A DNA stretch of 64,000 nucleotides from Plantago ovata (lineage: Eukaryota > Streptophyta > Magnoliopsida > Lamiales > Plantaginaceae), in NCBI GenBank assembly GCA_028274465.1, contig CM051458.1, positions 10,865,566-10,929,565 on the forward strand, read 5' to 3'. Positions within the stretch are counted from its first letter, which is position 1. Every line of letters begins with the position of its first letter. This document shows positions 22,996 through 37,743 of the stretch, in pieces. The translations under genes and the position numbers were made by a program. The notes below the pieces were generated by a model, which ran no database searches, had not been told where the DNA came from, and was given only the letters and a program-made list of their open reading frames with translations.

Positions 22996-24100
22996 CTCCC
23001 ATTCTCCCAAAATCTTTCTATTTTGATTTTTTTCTGTCAATCACTTTCAAATTTCAAATTTGATTATCGATTATTTTTAAATTAAAATGATAAAGTGTTT
23101 AGTGAATTATATTATAAAAATATATAACCTGAGTTTTCATAATATAATTTTGTTATATACTTGTTGATAAGGAAAATATGTCTAGTTCGTATCATGCGTT
23201 CCACCACGAACTAAGAGGCTTCGCAAGTACAAGCGTTGGTGGAAGTCCGCGAACCTAAAGGATCCGAACCTTGAATTATGGGGACCTCTAGGGCATTTTT
23301 ACAAATGTGCCTAATTCATTAAAATAACTCCTTCTAGAGAGGGAGAGATTTGGGGGTCCGGAATCGATAGTCAGAGAGACAAGGAGCATTACTCAAACAC
23401 TTAACATGTTAGAGTGTACGAAGTTCATTTATTACGAAGCTTAAATACTTGTTTGTATTGGCTTACAATTGGATCAGGACAAGGTTCGCATCACAACGAC
23501 ATAGAGAGAAAGGACAAGAGAAGTGTGGAATCTTCTAGATAGCGCAAGAAGATACAGATAAATGGGCCTGGGCCAAGCCCATGAAGGTCTACATTGGGCC
23601 TACCCAACATAGCTGGACGAATAAGAAGCTGACAGATGGAAGCAAGAGATTGGGTCGACCTAGGGTTTGACATCAACTATATAAGGGCACCATTTCCAAA
23701 GAAAAAGGTAACTGGTCTTAATTAAGTACATTTATTACTCTAAAGACAAGGAGAACTGTCAAGCTCCTTCAAGTAAAGTCTCGCACCGGCTTGACTTAGG
23801 CAAGCCGGAGATAAACACACATCCACACGCGCCTTTTTAATCTCAGGTGCACTATTGGACATTGAGAGTTAGAAGACTTGGGGGCCGCATTAAACAAGAT
23901 TCGTGTGTTGTGTCAAATCATGGTGACTTAGAGAGTTTGGTAGTTCTTTATAGTTCGAGAAGTTTGTAATTTAAGAGCGTTTGTAATCTTTCTAGATATT
24001 ACCTCTACAATACTTTATCATTATACTTTAAAAGTAATCGGAAGTCAAAGGTGAAAGCTATTGACCGAAAAAGTCAAACTAGAAAACTTCTGAAAGAACG
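22996..24100. mobile_element. Stowaway-like MITE split by a solo LTR
   Basis: The left part (22996-23161) starts after TA with CTCCCATTCTCCCAAAA and runs through AATGATAAAGTGTTTAGTG. The right part (24015-24100) contains AAAAGTAATCGGAAGTCAAAGG and GACCGAAAAAGTCAAA and ends before TA. Together (about 250 bp) they match, in length and internal wording, the intact Stowaway at 45216-45470. The LTR at 23162-24009 sits between the halves. Confidence 0.7.
23162..24009 (+). mobile_element. Solo LTR (848 bp) inside the Stowaway-like MITE
   Basis: Begins TGTTGATAAGG, ends ACCTCTACA, and is flanked by a perfect 5-bp target duplication ATACT (23157-23161 and 24010-24014). It contains CTATATAAGGGC near 23677, a promoter-like TATA typical of LTRs. 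No internal retroelement sequence adjoins, so it is a solo LTR left by recombination. Superfamily unknown. Confidence 0.82.
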
Positions 24101-24502
24101 TAGGAATTTTTTTTTTAATCGGTAAAATCTAAATCTAGTAAAAAAATATCTATACTAACATCTAATAATACTCGAATAAGGAGAGATTGTAGCTCACTCT
24201 CCCAATTCCTAATTTTTCTCCAATTTAGCACTTTTTTCTCAATTTTTTTATTTTTAATCCTTTTAGACCTTTTATAGGTGGGACGAAACCATACCAATTT
24301 TCTATGTCTACGATAATTTCAAAACTCTTCACATTGAAAATAGATAAAATATCAAATAGTTATACCATATGATTTTGTACAATACTTGCTCAAATAATTA
24401 TTTAATAACTTACTTAATGATGGTTGCATTACAATTAAAACATTGTGAATATTATAAATGCATGGCTACATACCCTATGTATACAAACATTGAGTGAACA
24501 TT

Positions 24503-27027
24503 TGTATTGGCAAAATTTCATATTTGGGCCCAACCACAAATTCAATCCAAAAATGCATTGTTGGATCATAATTATGGCCCAAATATTTCAACATGCTAGT
24601 CCAATCCGTTGAGGACCTCCACACATAATATCAGTTGCTTTGAGCGATTGAGCCCATTTCAAGGACCCAAAAAATTGGATCGGGCGAGGCCCATCTCCTC
24701 GAGAGGCCCTCCAACACATGACGGTCGTATGGCATTTGAAGCCCTAACCCTAACTCAACTTAAACCCCGAAAAATAGGTCGAACGTTGAGGACCTAATAA
24801 CAAATGCACGAGCTCAACGTCTCCACAGTCCCTCATCTCCGAGTATTTCGAAGCCGTTGAGGAGTGTTTCAAAGACGGCTCCGCTGAGTCCATGATAGTT
24901 GAGAAACCTTAGGAAACCCTAAAAGCGAGATTTTCTCCAACCACAAACCCATCTGAGACTATAAAAGGACCTCAACCCTTAGCTCTAAGATCACGAAATT
25001 CCTCATACTCGAACTGTCTAAATTATTATCAAAGTTCTCATCTCTAACTCCATCTTCTTCGATCAACTATCCCAGCAGACCCTTGCATACTCGGGCGCCC
25101 TCAAACCGTTGTATTGTTAGGAAACTTGTAATTTTGATGAGCGATCAACCATGCTAAATTAAGGAAAGTCCAGTAACTAGTACTCTTAAGGTCCATAGGA
25201 ATTTAGAATTTTAATTTAAAGGACATTGAAAAAGAGGAACGTTTGCTGAAGACTTAGTGTAGGTACTAGTTAGGTGCTTTAGTTTGCTGATGATGTACTT
25301 TGTTTTTACAAATGAACTATTGAAGCACTATAACCGCTCAGAAACTTGAAGATTCGAAGACTGGAGACTTAGAAGAATTCTGAGAAAGGTATCTACAAAG
25401 GCACATGTTGCTCAGAAAGTGAGATTTTCAGCAACAGCTCGCATACGTGAAAATCTATATGACAAAGTAGGTTGTGCTTGCTGAAACCGAGACTGACCAC
25501 TTGCTGAAAAACATATGTGACCTCCTTGCTGAAAGTACTTGCATTTTGGCTCCAACGTTCACATTTGAAATTGATTCAAATGAACATTAAATGCAAAGTA
25601 GGCACGCGAAGAACATGAAGACAAGAAGACAAATGAAGGACGCTGCTGAAAGTACAAAAGCAAGATAGTGACATCTTAAGGTGCAAAGCCTTAGAATTTA
25701 AAATTCAAACGGATCCCTTGATTCACTATAAATAGAGGTCATCCGGCAAAAAGTTGAAGTGTGTCAACAACGTGATCAAACTCTCACTTGTGCTTAAACA
25801 CTCAATCCTCTATACTCTTTACTGCCTATTGATCCGTTCCAAGACTTAAACTTGAAACAAAAGCTACTTGTGAAGAAGTAGAACATTCACGGCTAAGAAA
25901 TTAGTTAAGTGTTCTATCTTTTGAACAAGAACAAGTCTTGACACCAGAACAACTTAACTTGCTTACTGAAAAGTATTACAAGTTGTGTTTCTTTAGATAA
26001 CTTGTTATAGCTGAAAAAGTTATACTCAGGTCATCTCATCCCAAACCTCTCTAACTGATAAACACCCTTTTTCAGGCGTGAAATTCAGGGGGAATTAATC
26101 AAGCATTGTGTTGCTGATTATAAGTTCCAAATTTGGTGGAGAACAAGGTTACAGTTCTCTAGTTAGGTTGGAAACGAAGCAAGTGTGCTTTGGTTTCTGA
26201 AGAATCATTAGTGATAGGATTTGTAAGGAACCTCAATCTTATCTTAGTGAATTCAGTCCTAGAAAGGACAAAGTGGATTAGTTGAGAGATTATGCCACTC
26301 TCAGATACCACTATAAAAGTGTTTGTGTGATTTACTTTACCGCATTTAGTTTTCAACAAGCTACACTTATTGTACACTGTCACTCTGCTTACTTGCTGAA
26401 ACTAGCACTCTCTGAAAATCACTTATTGTATAAAGTCTTCCGCACTCTGTTTTTAAAGTACCAGTAAACTCGTTACTGAAAAGTAACAAGTACTTGCTAA
26501 GAAAGTTAAGTACCAGCAAACTCAATACTGAAAAGTAATAAGCACTTGCTGAGAAAGTTTTTAAACGACGAAAGTTTGAAAAGACTATTCAACCCCCCCC
26601 CCCCACCCCCAGTCTTTTCTTGTTGTTTAAAGGGACCAACATGTATCAATCCCTCAAACCATCATATTACCTCGAACATACGACGTCCTCAAACTATCAC
26701 GATACCTTGTCGGAAATCAGTCCCTCAACGGTGTTCAAGGCCGAACGAATCATCTTTTAATCCTCCAACGGTGTTCAAGGCCGAGCAAACCGCTCTTCAG
26801 CCCCTCACCGGATCTCAGGATAAGTCAATTATACTTTTATACGCCTCACGTTTAAATATTGTTGTTTCTTACAACCTACTGAATTGAGCGTCGGAGTCCA
26901 CACGGCCGGCACCACACCGGTGCTACCCTTGGAACCTTACGCTCTAGTGCGCTTTTGTTGCCTTGCAGGTCGTCGGTGTCCTTACGATTCAACGAATTAC
27001 AATTGTAGATTCTTCTGAGCATCTACA
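24503..27027 (+). mobile_element. Solo LTR (about 990 bp net) interrupted by a second solo LTR
   Basis: Begins TGTATTGGC and ends GAGCATCTACA, flanked by a perfect target duplication ACATT (24498-24502 and 27028-27032). GACTATAAAAGGACC near 24957 is its TATA-like promoter. It is split at 25114 by another LTR. The flanks of that insertion, CTCAAACCGTTGTAT and TGTATCAATCCCTCAAAC, join into one continuous sequence once the insert and one TGTAT are removed. Superfamily is not determined, since no internal region remains. Confidence 0.82.
25115..26641 (+). mobile_element. Solo LTR (1527 bp), probably Copia/SIRE-like, nested in another LTR
   Basis: Begins TGTTAGGAAAC, ends GGGACCAACA, with a perfect target duplication TGTAT (25110-25114 and 26642-26646). 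CACTATAAATAGAGG near 25727 is a promoter-like TATA. Toward the 3' end it has many CTGAAAAGTA(A/C) short repeats and the phrase ACTATTCAACCCCC, which I associate with SIRE/Maximus-type Copia LTRs. That family assignment is inference; the boundaries are seen directly. Confidence 0.85.
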
Positions 27028-27033
27028 ACATTA

Positions 27034-27053
27034 AAATATATATATATATATAT
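27034..27053. repeat. AT dinucleotide microsatellite
   Basis: TATATATATATATATATA directly downstream of the solo LTR. Confidence 0.7.
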
Positions 27054-27217
27054 AATAAGGAGAACGCTTCGGCACGTGTAACGTGCAACGAAAGTGCTAG
27101 TATATATATATGGAATATATATGGAACATATTAAATATCCCTATCAATTAATCAGTATAATTTCATCCAAAACCAATAAACAAAGTTTACAAACACGTAC
27201 TAATTATGTAATTATAA

Positions 27218-27552
27218 GGCCATCTCCATCGGTCATCCCTTCTCACCCCCCCCTCTCTTATTCCACGTCAGCGTTCCACTTACTCATCCCCAAACTACTC
27301 CAACAGTCATCCCCTCTCATCCCACCTTTTTTCATGTCACTTCACTTTTGTTTTTTTTATAGAATACTATTATACTACTACATGTTAAAAAAGAAAGGAA
27401 TTAAAAAAGTAAAAAAAACAAAAATAAAGTGTTCATCCCCGCCTCACTGGGTGAGGCTGGGGTGAGCACTTCATCCCCTCAATCATCCAACAAAGGATGA
27501 GTGAAGATGAGTGAAGGATGAGCAAATTGCTCATCCTCTGCTGTACATGGCC
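27218..27552. mobile_element. Tourist-like (PIF/Harbinger) MITE
   Basis: This 335-bp segment starts GGCCATCTCC and ends with ACATGGCC (GGCCATGT on the other strand), flanked by TAA on both sides (27215-27217, 27553-27555), the Harbinger-type 3-bp target. Inside it repeats TCATCCC/GGATGAG words in both orientations (for example 27480-27540) and has no coding capacity. Confidence 0.65.
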
Positions 27553-27899
27553 TAACTAGTTAACTACCCAACCATTTTGACCTGGCATGATTACTCATAC
27601 ACATGTTTTATATTTAGGCACGTGAGAGTACGTATGAGCTCCCCAAGGCGAGTTACGACGTGTGGAAAGTGGTTGGCATCATGTGGAGAATTTTTGGAGG
27701 CTTATTTGTCATTTTTGGATCTCGAAACATGGTTAAGGACATGTATGGTAACCCAGGGAAACTAGGGACGAGCCCGAAAGATGGAACTGAAGCTGATTCA
27801 ACTTAATTAGTACTTGACATTTCTTTCAATTATTGTTTTGATAATAATCTTGGGTGCGTTTGTGTTAGTCAGCAAGGTTCTAGTGTAGGAGTGGTAATT

Positions 27900-28801
27900 G
27901 TAGGTAGGGTATGTAAAATGTGTGGTACCGCTAATGCTACACTGTTAAAGAGCCAAAGGATGATGTATACGCGTACAATTTGTTCACCAAATATGATAGA
28001 GCAAGATATGTGGCTGAGTTGGAGTGTGGAATCAATCCTCTGACAAAAGGGAATAACATTGGTATGTCAGAGGATCGAAGGAGATATATATTCCATTTAT
28101 ACCAAGAATTGGTAAGAATTGAAGTAGAAGGTACTTGCATGGAGATCATGGTGAAAACTGTCAAAGCGCTAACGGTTGACAATGTAAAGGAGATCAATAG
28201 TTGTGTACTGAAGGTTGTGGACAAGACTGTCGAAGTGTCAAAAGGCTTAAATCATGGATATAGAAGCTTCATGGAAATCTGTTGCTGAAGGGCGAGATAT
28301 TCAACAACTCTAGGAATTAGCTATTGAGCACGATGCAACTGGTTGGATGTCAACCTGTATATATGTTTGGATTGGTGGGACCATTAGTTTTGGAGGTGGA
28401 CAAGTTTCAAGTTCAAATGGGATGAAAAAAAAATTGTTTGTTGGACCTGGACAAGAAGAGTGTGATAGAAGTTATAAAGGATATGATGTGAAATGATGCA
28501 AAGGTGCAACAGTATGAAGTTGGGTACACTCTAGATGATAGCATCCTACGATTCATGGAAGCCCTTGAACATTTGTATCTCTGATGGTGAGTTTGAGTAG
28601 ACTGCAGGGACCATGCAACTTGTGATGATGAGAAGGTCCGAGGCTATGGCTACGATATTCGACTCGGGTAGTTCTTGCAATTTCCAAGTAAGTGGCATGT
28701 TGTTGGAGATGGGCTTTCTATTGTGTGGATGTGCAAGGTTTAAACATTATGCGGGAAGACTCGAGGGTAGGGGAGTGTCCCTTAAGATTTTTTTTGTTTG
28801 A
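27900..28801 (+). pseudogene. Unrecognised decayed coding sequence
   Basis: Between 27980 and 28288 a 102-codon frame (MFTKYDRARYVAELECGINP...) is followed by further coding-like pieces in other frames, such as LDLDKKSVIEVIKDMM near 28450, YEVGYTLDDSILRFMEALEHL near 28520, and a 62-codon frame at 28613-28801. The pieces keep protein-like composition but are broken by stops, which suggests one decayed gene or transposase. The LDLDKKSV...DDSILRFMEAL pattern vaguely recalls the N-terminal domain of MULE transposases, but I cannot support that. Confidence 0.3.
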
Positions 28802-29960
28802 AGAGGGAAAAAACACTTTTATTACTGACGAGAGCATAAGAAATGCTCCGATAATACTTACAACGAAAATTCACGAAACAAACATCCGGATCATAAATTA
28901 TCAAGGTTAACATCCCAAATCGGTTCATAAGAACAGAAACCAAAACCAATCCTCTACACTGTCCTTGAAGATATTACTCGCTAGGCTGATTCTCATTTTC
29001 GATACAGGAGGACAATTAATGGAGAGACAACCATGGTTAGATGGAAACAAAAGATTAGCGTCTAGCGAAGCTACGACGAAAGCTAGTGAACCTTGAGGGC
29101 AAGGTTCTTTTAAAGGGGGCAGGTTGTAGGGATTCCATTCCGCGCCGCAAACCAAGTTGTTGTTAGTTCGTGGACGGGGTCTAGTATTGGGGATAGTCTG
29201 GAAAAATCTAGTTATCTAGGTATCTTGTTTGTTTAGATTCACCAGTAATTGTGAATAGATAAAATTGTGTTTAACCTGATCAACATATATATAGATTAAT
29301 AAAATAAAGAACCTTATCCGTGAGTAGGTTAGGATTTATATTTCAACTTCTATTCTGCTTAGAACTCTAAAGACCTAGAATTCTGTCAGATTCATTAAGG
29401 TAATTTGTACTTTCGATGTTGTTCAATAAAATGATTCCCTAAAGTTGGCTATCTCTGTCTGATTTTCCTTCCTTGTCGTCAAATGTTTCTTATGTTGTTC
29501 CATTCATGCAAAAACACAATCACAAACCCATTTATGTGCCAGATATTCTCCTAATGATGTATGATTCGCGCGTATTATGGTAAATTACCGATTAAGGATT
29601 TTATATCTCAGAGATCTAAGATCTCAGCCGAGCCGAATCGTATTAACATTCAAGAAAGTAAGATCGAGTGAAACAATCTATCATATTATCAGGTACCATT
29701 TAACATATTGATTACAACTAGATTAGGTTTCTGAGTTAGCTAGTTTTACCAAACGTAGAATTTAAATTCGAATATGGTATTTATATGTCTGCCATGTTCC
29801 AACGAACATAATTAGTGGAGTGGAGTTTAACAAACCAAACAATGCCGATGTGACAAGTGACAATGAACAGACTTAGTGTCGAGTAGATAGGATTACCATT
29901 ATTATTATTTATTAAATAATGAAAAACACAAGGAATTAATTAATTAATGACCCATTGTTA
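28802..29960. other. Intergenic region upstream of the aminotransferase gene
   Basis: No gene recognised. A 76-codon minus frame (28925-29155) has no recognised motif. AT-rich DNA with ATTATTATTATT near 29900. Confidence 0.4.
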
Positions 29961-29974
29961 AATGCGAAAGAGCA

Positions 29975-29987
29975 CCTATAAATATGG
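29975..29987 (+). promoter_or_regulatory. TATA box of the TAA1/TAR-like gene
   Basis: CCTATAAATATGG lies about 135 bases upstream of the ATG at 30115, a consensus plant TATA element. Confidence 0.6.
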
Positions 29988-30114
29988 ATCGATAGGACCA
30001 AAGATTATACATACTCGACCAACTTGAAATACTTGAGAAATTAAGTTTGCATTTGTTTGATTTAACAAAATTCCCAAAAAATTAAAAGATCGATCATTCG
30101 ATATATTACGTACA

Positions 30115-32723
<2,609 letters not shown>

Positions 32724-33108
32724 GCCTGTGGATATAACTTTGAGTAGCTTCATAGTAATGTTCTGCACCCTAGGCATGGTGGTGAAACGAATATGAGCTC
32801 CGTATGAGTTATAGGACATGTTATTGATTTGTTTACTATTGTATTGCAATAATTATTGCATTTCTTGTAGCCAATTCTTTTTTTACACTTGAATTTTCAA
32901 GAATTTAGATCTTTACGGCTGACTGATCTTGCGTTAGACCTGAACTCCGTCCCTCGTTGGGAAATTTGTTTACCATTTTCTTCAATTGTAGCTTCATACA
33001 GAACAGAAAAGAGAGAAGCAGCTTCATACAGCACAGAAAAAAGAAAAGTAAAAACAGAATACAATGCAACTGTACATGTTTGACATATAGTATATACAAA
33101 GAACAGGC

Positions 33109-34992
33109 TCAAGAAATGGTTTGGAGAGGACTAGGGTTGAGAACTGCATACGAAAGTAGAACCGTATCAGACTCGAAAATGGACATCTCTCCTTCTGGTA
33201 GCATCACCCATGCTTCAATGCTTTTTCCAGCTCCAGTATCCATCAAGCATACCAAATTTCCAGCCAGCGCAAACTCTGAATCAGCAGCGCCAGCAGCTAC
33301 CCAAATCGGTTTTCCCCACCCAAAATCGAGTTGGTACAGTCCATTATTACACATGCTCGTTACTAGCAGGCGATGGGCGTTTTTGTTTGACAGTAGCCTT
33401 TTCCTCTCATCTATAATCTCCTTGAAATTCTTAGCCCCTTCTACTCCTTTCATCTTTTCAACATAAGCAGAGTTAGTAACACTATCAGTCGCCTGCTTCA
33501 ACTTCTCCACCGCAGACTTCAGTGTCCCTGCAGAAACATAATCATCTGTACTGCATTGAGCAATAGCAAGAGTGACAATATTCCCAATGGTATAATCTGG
33601 TAAAGGCGGTGAGCTTCTTTTCCTTAGGTCTACCGCAAACATCAAATCTGACATGCACGAACCACCTGATGAAGCCGCAGCTGCATCCATGACACATCTC
33701 CAAATAAGGCCTGTTACAGCCACTACACGACTAGACGCTTCCGCTTTCTTCTTCAGTATTTCCAGGGATGCACTAGAAAATACAAACCGCTTTGTCACAA
33801 TCTTGGGGTGTTGCAGATAATGAGGAATGATCTCCACTAGCCCTTCAGTATCCTGAGCTGGATCAGGAAGGAACACGGAAGATGCATTAAAATCGGGCCA
33901 TATATCCTCGGGGGAACCACGGGCAATAGAAGCCCAAGCCTGTAAAAATGTAGCATGCGTAAAGCCATCAATGATCTTGTGTGAACCATAGATGCCCATT
34001 GCAATGCCACCGCAACTGAAGACAGTCATTTGGATCATAACCACGTATGACTGGGAAAACAACTCTATCGAAGATGGCCTAAAAGGTAGTAGTTTATGCA
34101 TCCACTTGTTATCGGGGCGAATCAGAAAATCAGACATGCATTCTTTGGTATTTGCTTCGACATAGTAGACCCCTTCATCGTTACAATCAATGAACCGAAC
34201 ATCCTTAACTTTACCAGCGAACGGGTAGAATCGTGTCAGGGTTTGGGATAGAGACTGCTTGAGAAGTAGTAGTTGTTTTGTTGTGTGTATTTGGTGCAGT
34301 TTGTTATTGTTTGGGAAGAAGTAAACGAAAGGAATGTAAATGTTGTGTATGTATTGGTCTAAGAGTGAAACTTGATAAGACCTCAAGTGATGTGGAGTTG
34401 GAGAGGAAGGTTTGATGTTCTCAATAGAAACTATGTCCACTCCATTCTTGTTTTCATTACTTTCTCTTGATCTGCAATATAAGGAATTATTATTGCATGA
34501 ATCGAACATATATATACGTACTATAAAAACAAAAGTAAATTACATAATTGGAATGAAGATTAATGGCGGAAATGGATAACCATGATAACTAAAATGGAGA
34601 AAATCACATCTAACAACGGAAAACAAGTTCCTGAGAAGTTGTGACCAATTTACGAAGTAATTATCAGTTCACTAATATGGACCACGTACGTCATATATAT
34701 TTACAGTTTCGAAAAATATATTCATAAAAAAATGCAATAATAGCACGCAGCATAACTTAATATATACTACTAGTATAGAAGTGACAAACCTGAACAAGTC
34801 TGAAGGACCGTGAAGAGTACTAGTGCAGAAAGTGGCACAGAATGGATTAGTGGTGAATATGGAGTTGGGATTAACGGTACGAATGAAATGATCACGAGCA
34901 GGCAAAAATCTGGAGTGATAATTGATGATCAGAGATTGGCAACGTTTCATCTTTGTCAACACTAAAACTGAATACATTATTAAACTTCTCAT
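33109..34992 (-). CDS. BAHD acyltransferase with an N-terminal extension, two exons
   Basis: Exon 2 (33109-34471) encodes a full BAHD acyl-CoA-dependent transferase. The start of the conserved part is VDIVSIENIKPSSPTP. The catalytic motif SHKIIDG fits HxxxD (near 33985) and LDFGWGKP fits DFGWG (near 33330). BAHD enzymes acylate alcohols or amines of specialised metabolites; wording resembles the vinorine/stemmadenine acetyltransferase-like clade, with substrate unknown. Exon 1 (34790-34992) is joined across a 318-bp GT-AG intron (34472-34789), giving 521 residues from the ATG at 34992, or 507 from the ATG at 34950. It adds an Arg/Ser/Thr/Phe-rich segment (KRCQSLIINYHSRFLPARDHF...) that looks like an organelle presequence, unusual for this cytosolic family. 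Without exon 1, a start at 34509 inside the intron would also give an intact enzyme. Transcript data are needed to choose. Confidence 0.88.
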
Positions 34993-35494
34993 GCTTTCAC
35001 TTCGGAACTAGCTAGAAATTTAACTTAATTAGTACTCAGACAATTGATTGATTGAATCAAATTATGCCGGCACTAGCTAGTTCTTTTATAATTAAAATTC
35101 GATCAATTATGCATATTTTATACAATGAGTTCGTTATAATAAACTATTATATATAGTCAGATCATGTCGTTAGAACATATATAAAAGTCAACTATATATA
35201 TAGTCAGCAACAAATTGACCACATATATAAGTGAGAATTGACCCATATATAATTAGGGTTTATCCATCATAATCCATCATCGGCTCTCATTGTTTAAATA
35301 TCTATTTTATACTAGAAATTGTCTGTAACGCGTTCCTTTTGTTGTCTTGGGTTTTTTAATGATGAAACTTACTAGTGTACATGATTTGTTTTTTATTCAT
35401 TGATTAATGTAGCTCTACCATAGTGCGTACACAAGACAAATTGTCTAAAAAGACAGATCGTCGAATTTTATCCGTTTTTTCATAGTGATAGGTG
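34993..35494. other. AT-rich upstream region of the BAHD gene
   Basis: No coding signal. Repeated CATATATA/TATATAGTCA words (35140-35260). Confidence 0.4.
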
Positions 35495-35504
35495 TAATAG
35501 TGCC

Positions 35505-36283
35505 GGAAAAATACTCCAAAATGTACCATAAGTTTCATACTCCACCCATTTTGTACCATAATTTTGTTACTTTCACGTTTTGTCCTATAAATTCACAAAA
35601 AATTTAATTTTTGTACTTCATGCCAAATCTAGCCCGATGAACTAATATTATGGTAAATTGAATTTGATTCACCCCCAATTCGTCATGAACTCGCGGATTA
35701 GTGATGATTTTTCAGAATTTCACCGGCATTATTAAAATATCAAAAAAAAAAGGATCCGATTTTGTTGTAATTGTGGAGCATACCCCTTTGTATGACATAT
35801 CGGTGCAAACAAATAAATAAAATGGATCCGATTTTTTCAATGTATGTCATGCATGAAGACAAAATGGATTGATTGCTACTCACCTTGTTCTAAGTTCTAA
35901 TTATTTGTGAAAACGAATTGGGGTGTGCTAAATTCTAAATTAGAGTTATGTGTAAGATAAATGTTCAATTTTTTTTAAAAAAACGATGTGTCATACAAGT
36001 GGATATGCTCAAAAATTACTTGTTTGCTTTTAAAAAATTTGATTTTATTTATTTATGATCTAGGCGAATTAGGGAAGAATTATCACAAATTCGCGAGTTC
36101 ATAGGGATTTGGGGGTGAATCAGATTCAAATTTTCCTTAATATTAGTTCGTCGGGCTAGATTTGGCCCGATGTACAAAAATTAGATTTTTTGTGAACTTA
36201 CAGGACAAAATATGGGAGTAACAAACTTACGATACAAAATGGGCGGAGTAGGAAACTTATGGTACATTTTGGAGGATTTTCCT
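35505..36283. mobile_element. Non-autonomous Mutator-like (MULE) element with long terminal inverted repeats
   Basis: 779 bp flanked by a perfect 10-bp direct repeat TAATAGTGCC (35495-35504 and 36284-36293). The outer about 240 bp on each side are imperfect inverted repeats: the left reads CTCCAAAATGTACCATAAG and the right, on the other strand, reads the same, continuing through CCATTTTGTA, TTTGTCCT, ATCTAGCCCGA and GATTCACCCCC. Long inverted repeats with a 9-10-bp target duplication identify a MULE. No transposase. It is recent enough for the target duplication to be perfect. Confidence 0.85.
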
Positions 36284-36499
36284 TAATAGTGCCCTTGCAC
36301 ATGAGCACACGAAGGTCGGACCATTTTGAATTGAAATGGCCCGTACAAGCATTGCTCTATAAGCTTTTTCCTTTGTACATTTTTTAGAATGTTTACGTTT
36401 ACTTTTTGGTAAACTTTTATCTCATGTTAGTTGTATATTGCTTGTACGAGTTCTTAGGACATTCTAATGTTTTTAAATATTGCATTAGTATTGTTGTCG

Positions 36500-37155
36500 A
36501 CTTTGTTTTTATATGTAATGTAACAAGTGGTTGCATACAGAGTAAAGGTGATGCTGGTAGATATGAACTCAGCGTTTGCTGCTCCTCTTCATGCCACACA
36601 GCATGGCAGTAGGGGACCGGTTGTTTGGCATGCACCTCCGGCGGGGTGGCATAAGTTGAACACGGACGCTAGCCTCTTTGCCGCATCAGGAGGAGCTGCT
36701 ACTGGGGGATTGCTACGCGACGAGCATGGGGGGTGGTCGCTCGGTTTCTCCGAGAAACTCCCGGAGGTTACAATCAACACGGCGGAACTCCTGGCCCTAC
36801 GGCAAGGCCTGGTGTTGGCTTGGGCGAGGAGGCTGCCAAAGTTAGTCGTGGAAACGGATTCTGAAGTGGTGTACAAGCTTGTCACTTCCTCGGATACGAG
36901 GGATCACCCTTTGCATAATTTGCTAGAAGATGTGCGAAGCCTTCTTCGCAAGCCTTGGGAAAGTGTACTACAGCATTCGAGACGGGAGGGTAACGCGTGT
37001 GCGGATGCTTTGGCGAAGTTAGGACATGAGATGGAGGGGCTTCGCCTTTGGGAGGAGCCGCCGTCATCTCTTTCTCCGTTTTTAAATAAGGATGTAGAGG
37101 ACCTTGTCCTCGTAGCTTAGTTTTAGTTATTTTCTTTTTGAGAAAAAAAAAAAAA
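36500..37155 (+). mobile_element. LINE 3' fragment with RNase H domain and poly(A)
   Basis: The open frame at 36527-37120 encodes WHKLNTDAS, GGLLRDEHGGW, INTAELLALRQGLVLAW, VVETDSEVVYKL and REGNACADALAKLGHE: a plant RVT_3-type RNase H with D-E-D residues in place. This domain ends many plant LINE ORF2 proteins and also occurs alone. A run of 14-15 A follows about 20 bases after the stop (37142-37156), consistent with a reverse-transcribed tail. The frame is unbroken and has higher GC than its surroundings. A host gene with this domain is the alternative. Confidence 0.7.
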
Positions 37156-37743
37156 AATCTTGTGTTGACTTTTGTAGTGAATGTCAATTTGATGCTGAAC
37201 AATCAAACGCGCCCGTATTTTTAACTTGCATTAATAGAATCAAATGTTGTTATGGAATGGAATCATCTTATTTTGTTTTCCAAATTGACTTTACTTATTA
37301 TCATCAATTCTATAAACATTGTTGAAAAGTAGTACGTGCCACAACAAATTTTCTCATAGACTATTAAAACTATCCTGAAGAGAGGGGGAGTAATACATAG
37401 TCGGCCAAACATAAATCGAGATGGTAAGTTCCCTATCAGGACCATATATATACCACGAGATCAGGGGAGAGAGACAGAGGGTCGACTGGTGCAAACTTTT
37501 CTTCACAAATAGAGCACGGACTTGAGCTCAATTCCTGACATGGACGTGTTCTCAAGAGCATTTATATACCAAAGATAGCCTGACCAAATTTGGCCTTGGG
37601 ATTAACAGGGCGGAACTTTGGCTGGGGGGTGGTTTAAAGGTAATTTTTACATTTTTCAACGTTTGACCCGCCTCTCCGAACTTTCAAAAAATTATATATA
37701 TGTAATTTCGCCCTCCTAACTTTAATTCCTGGTTCCGCCCCTG

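Noticed and set aside
32957..33466. 169-codon plus frame
   Set aside because: Antisense of the C-terminal end of the BAHD gene.
36589..36885. 98-codon minus frame
   Set aside because: Shadow of the GC-rich RNase H frame on the plus strand.
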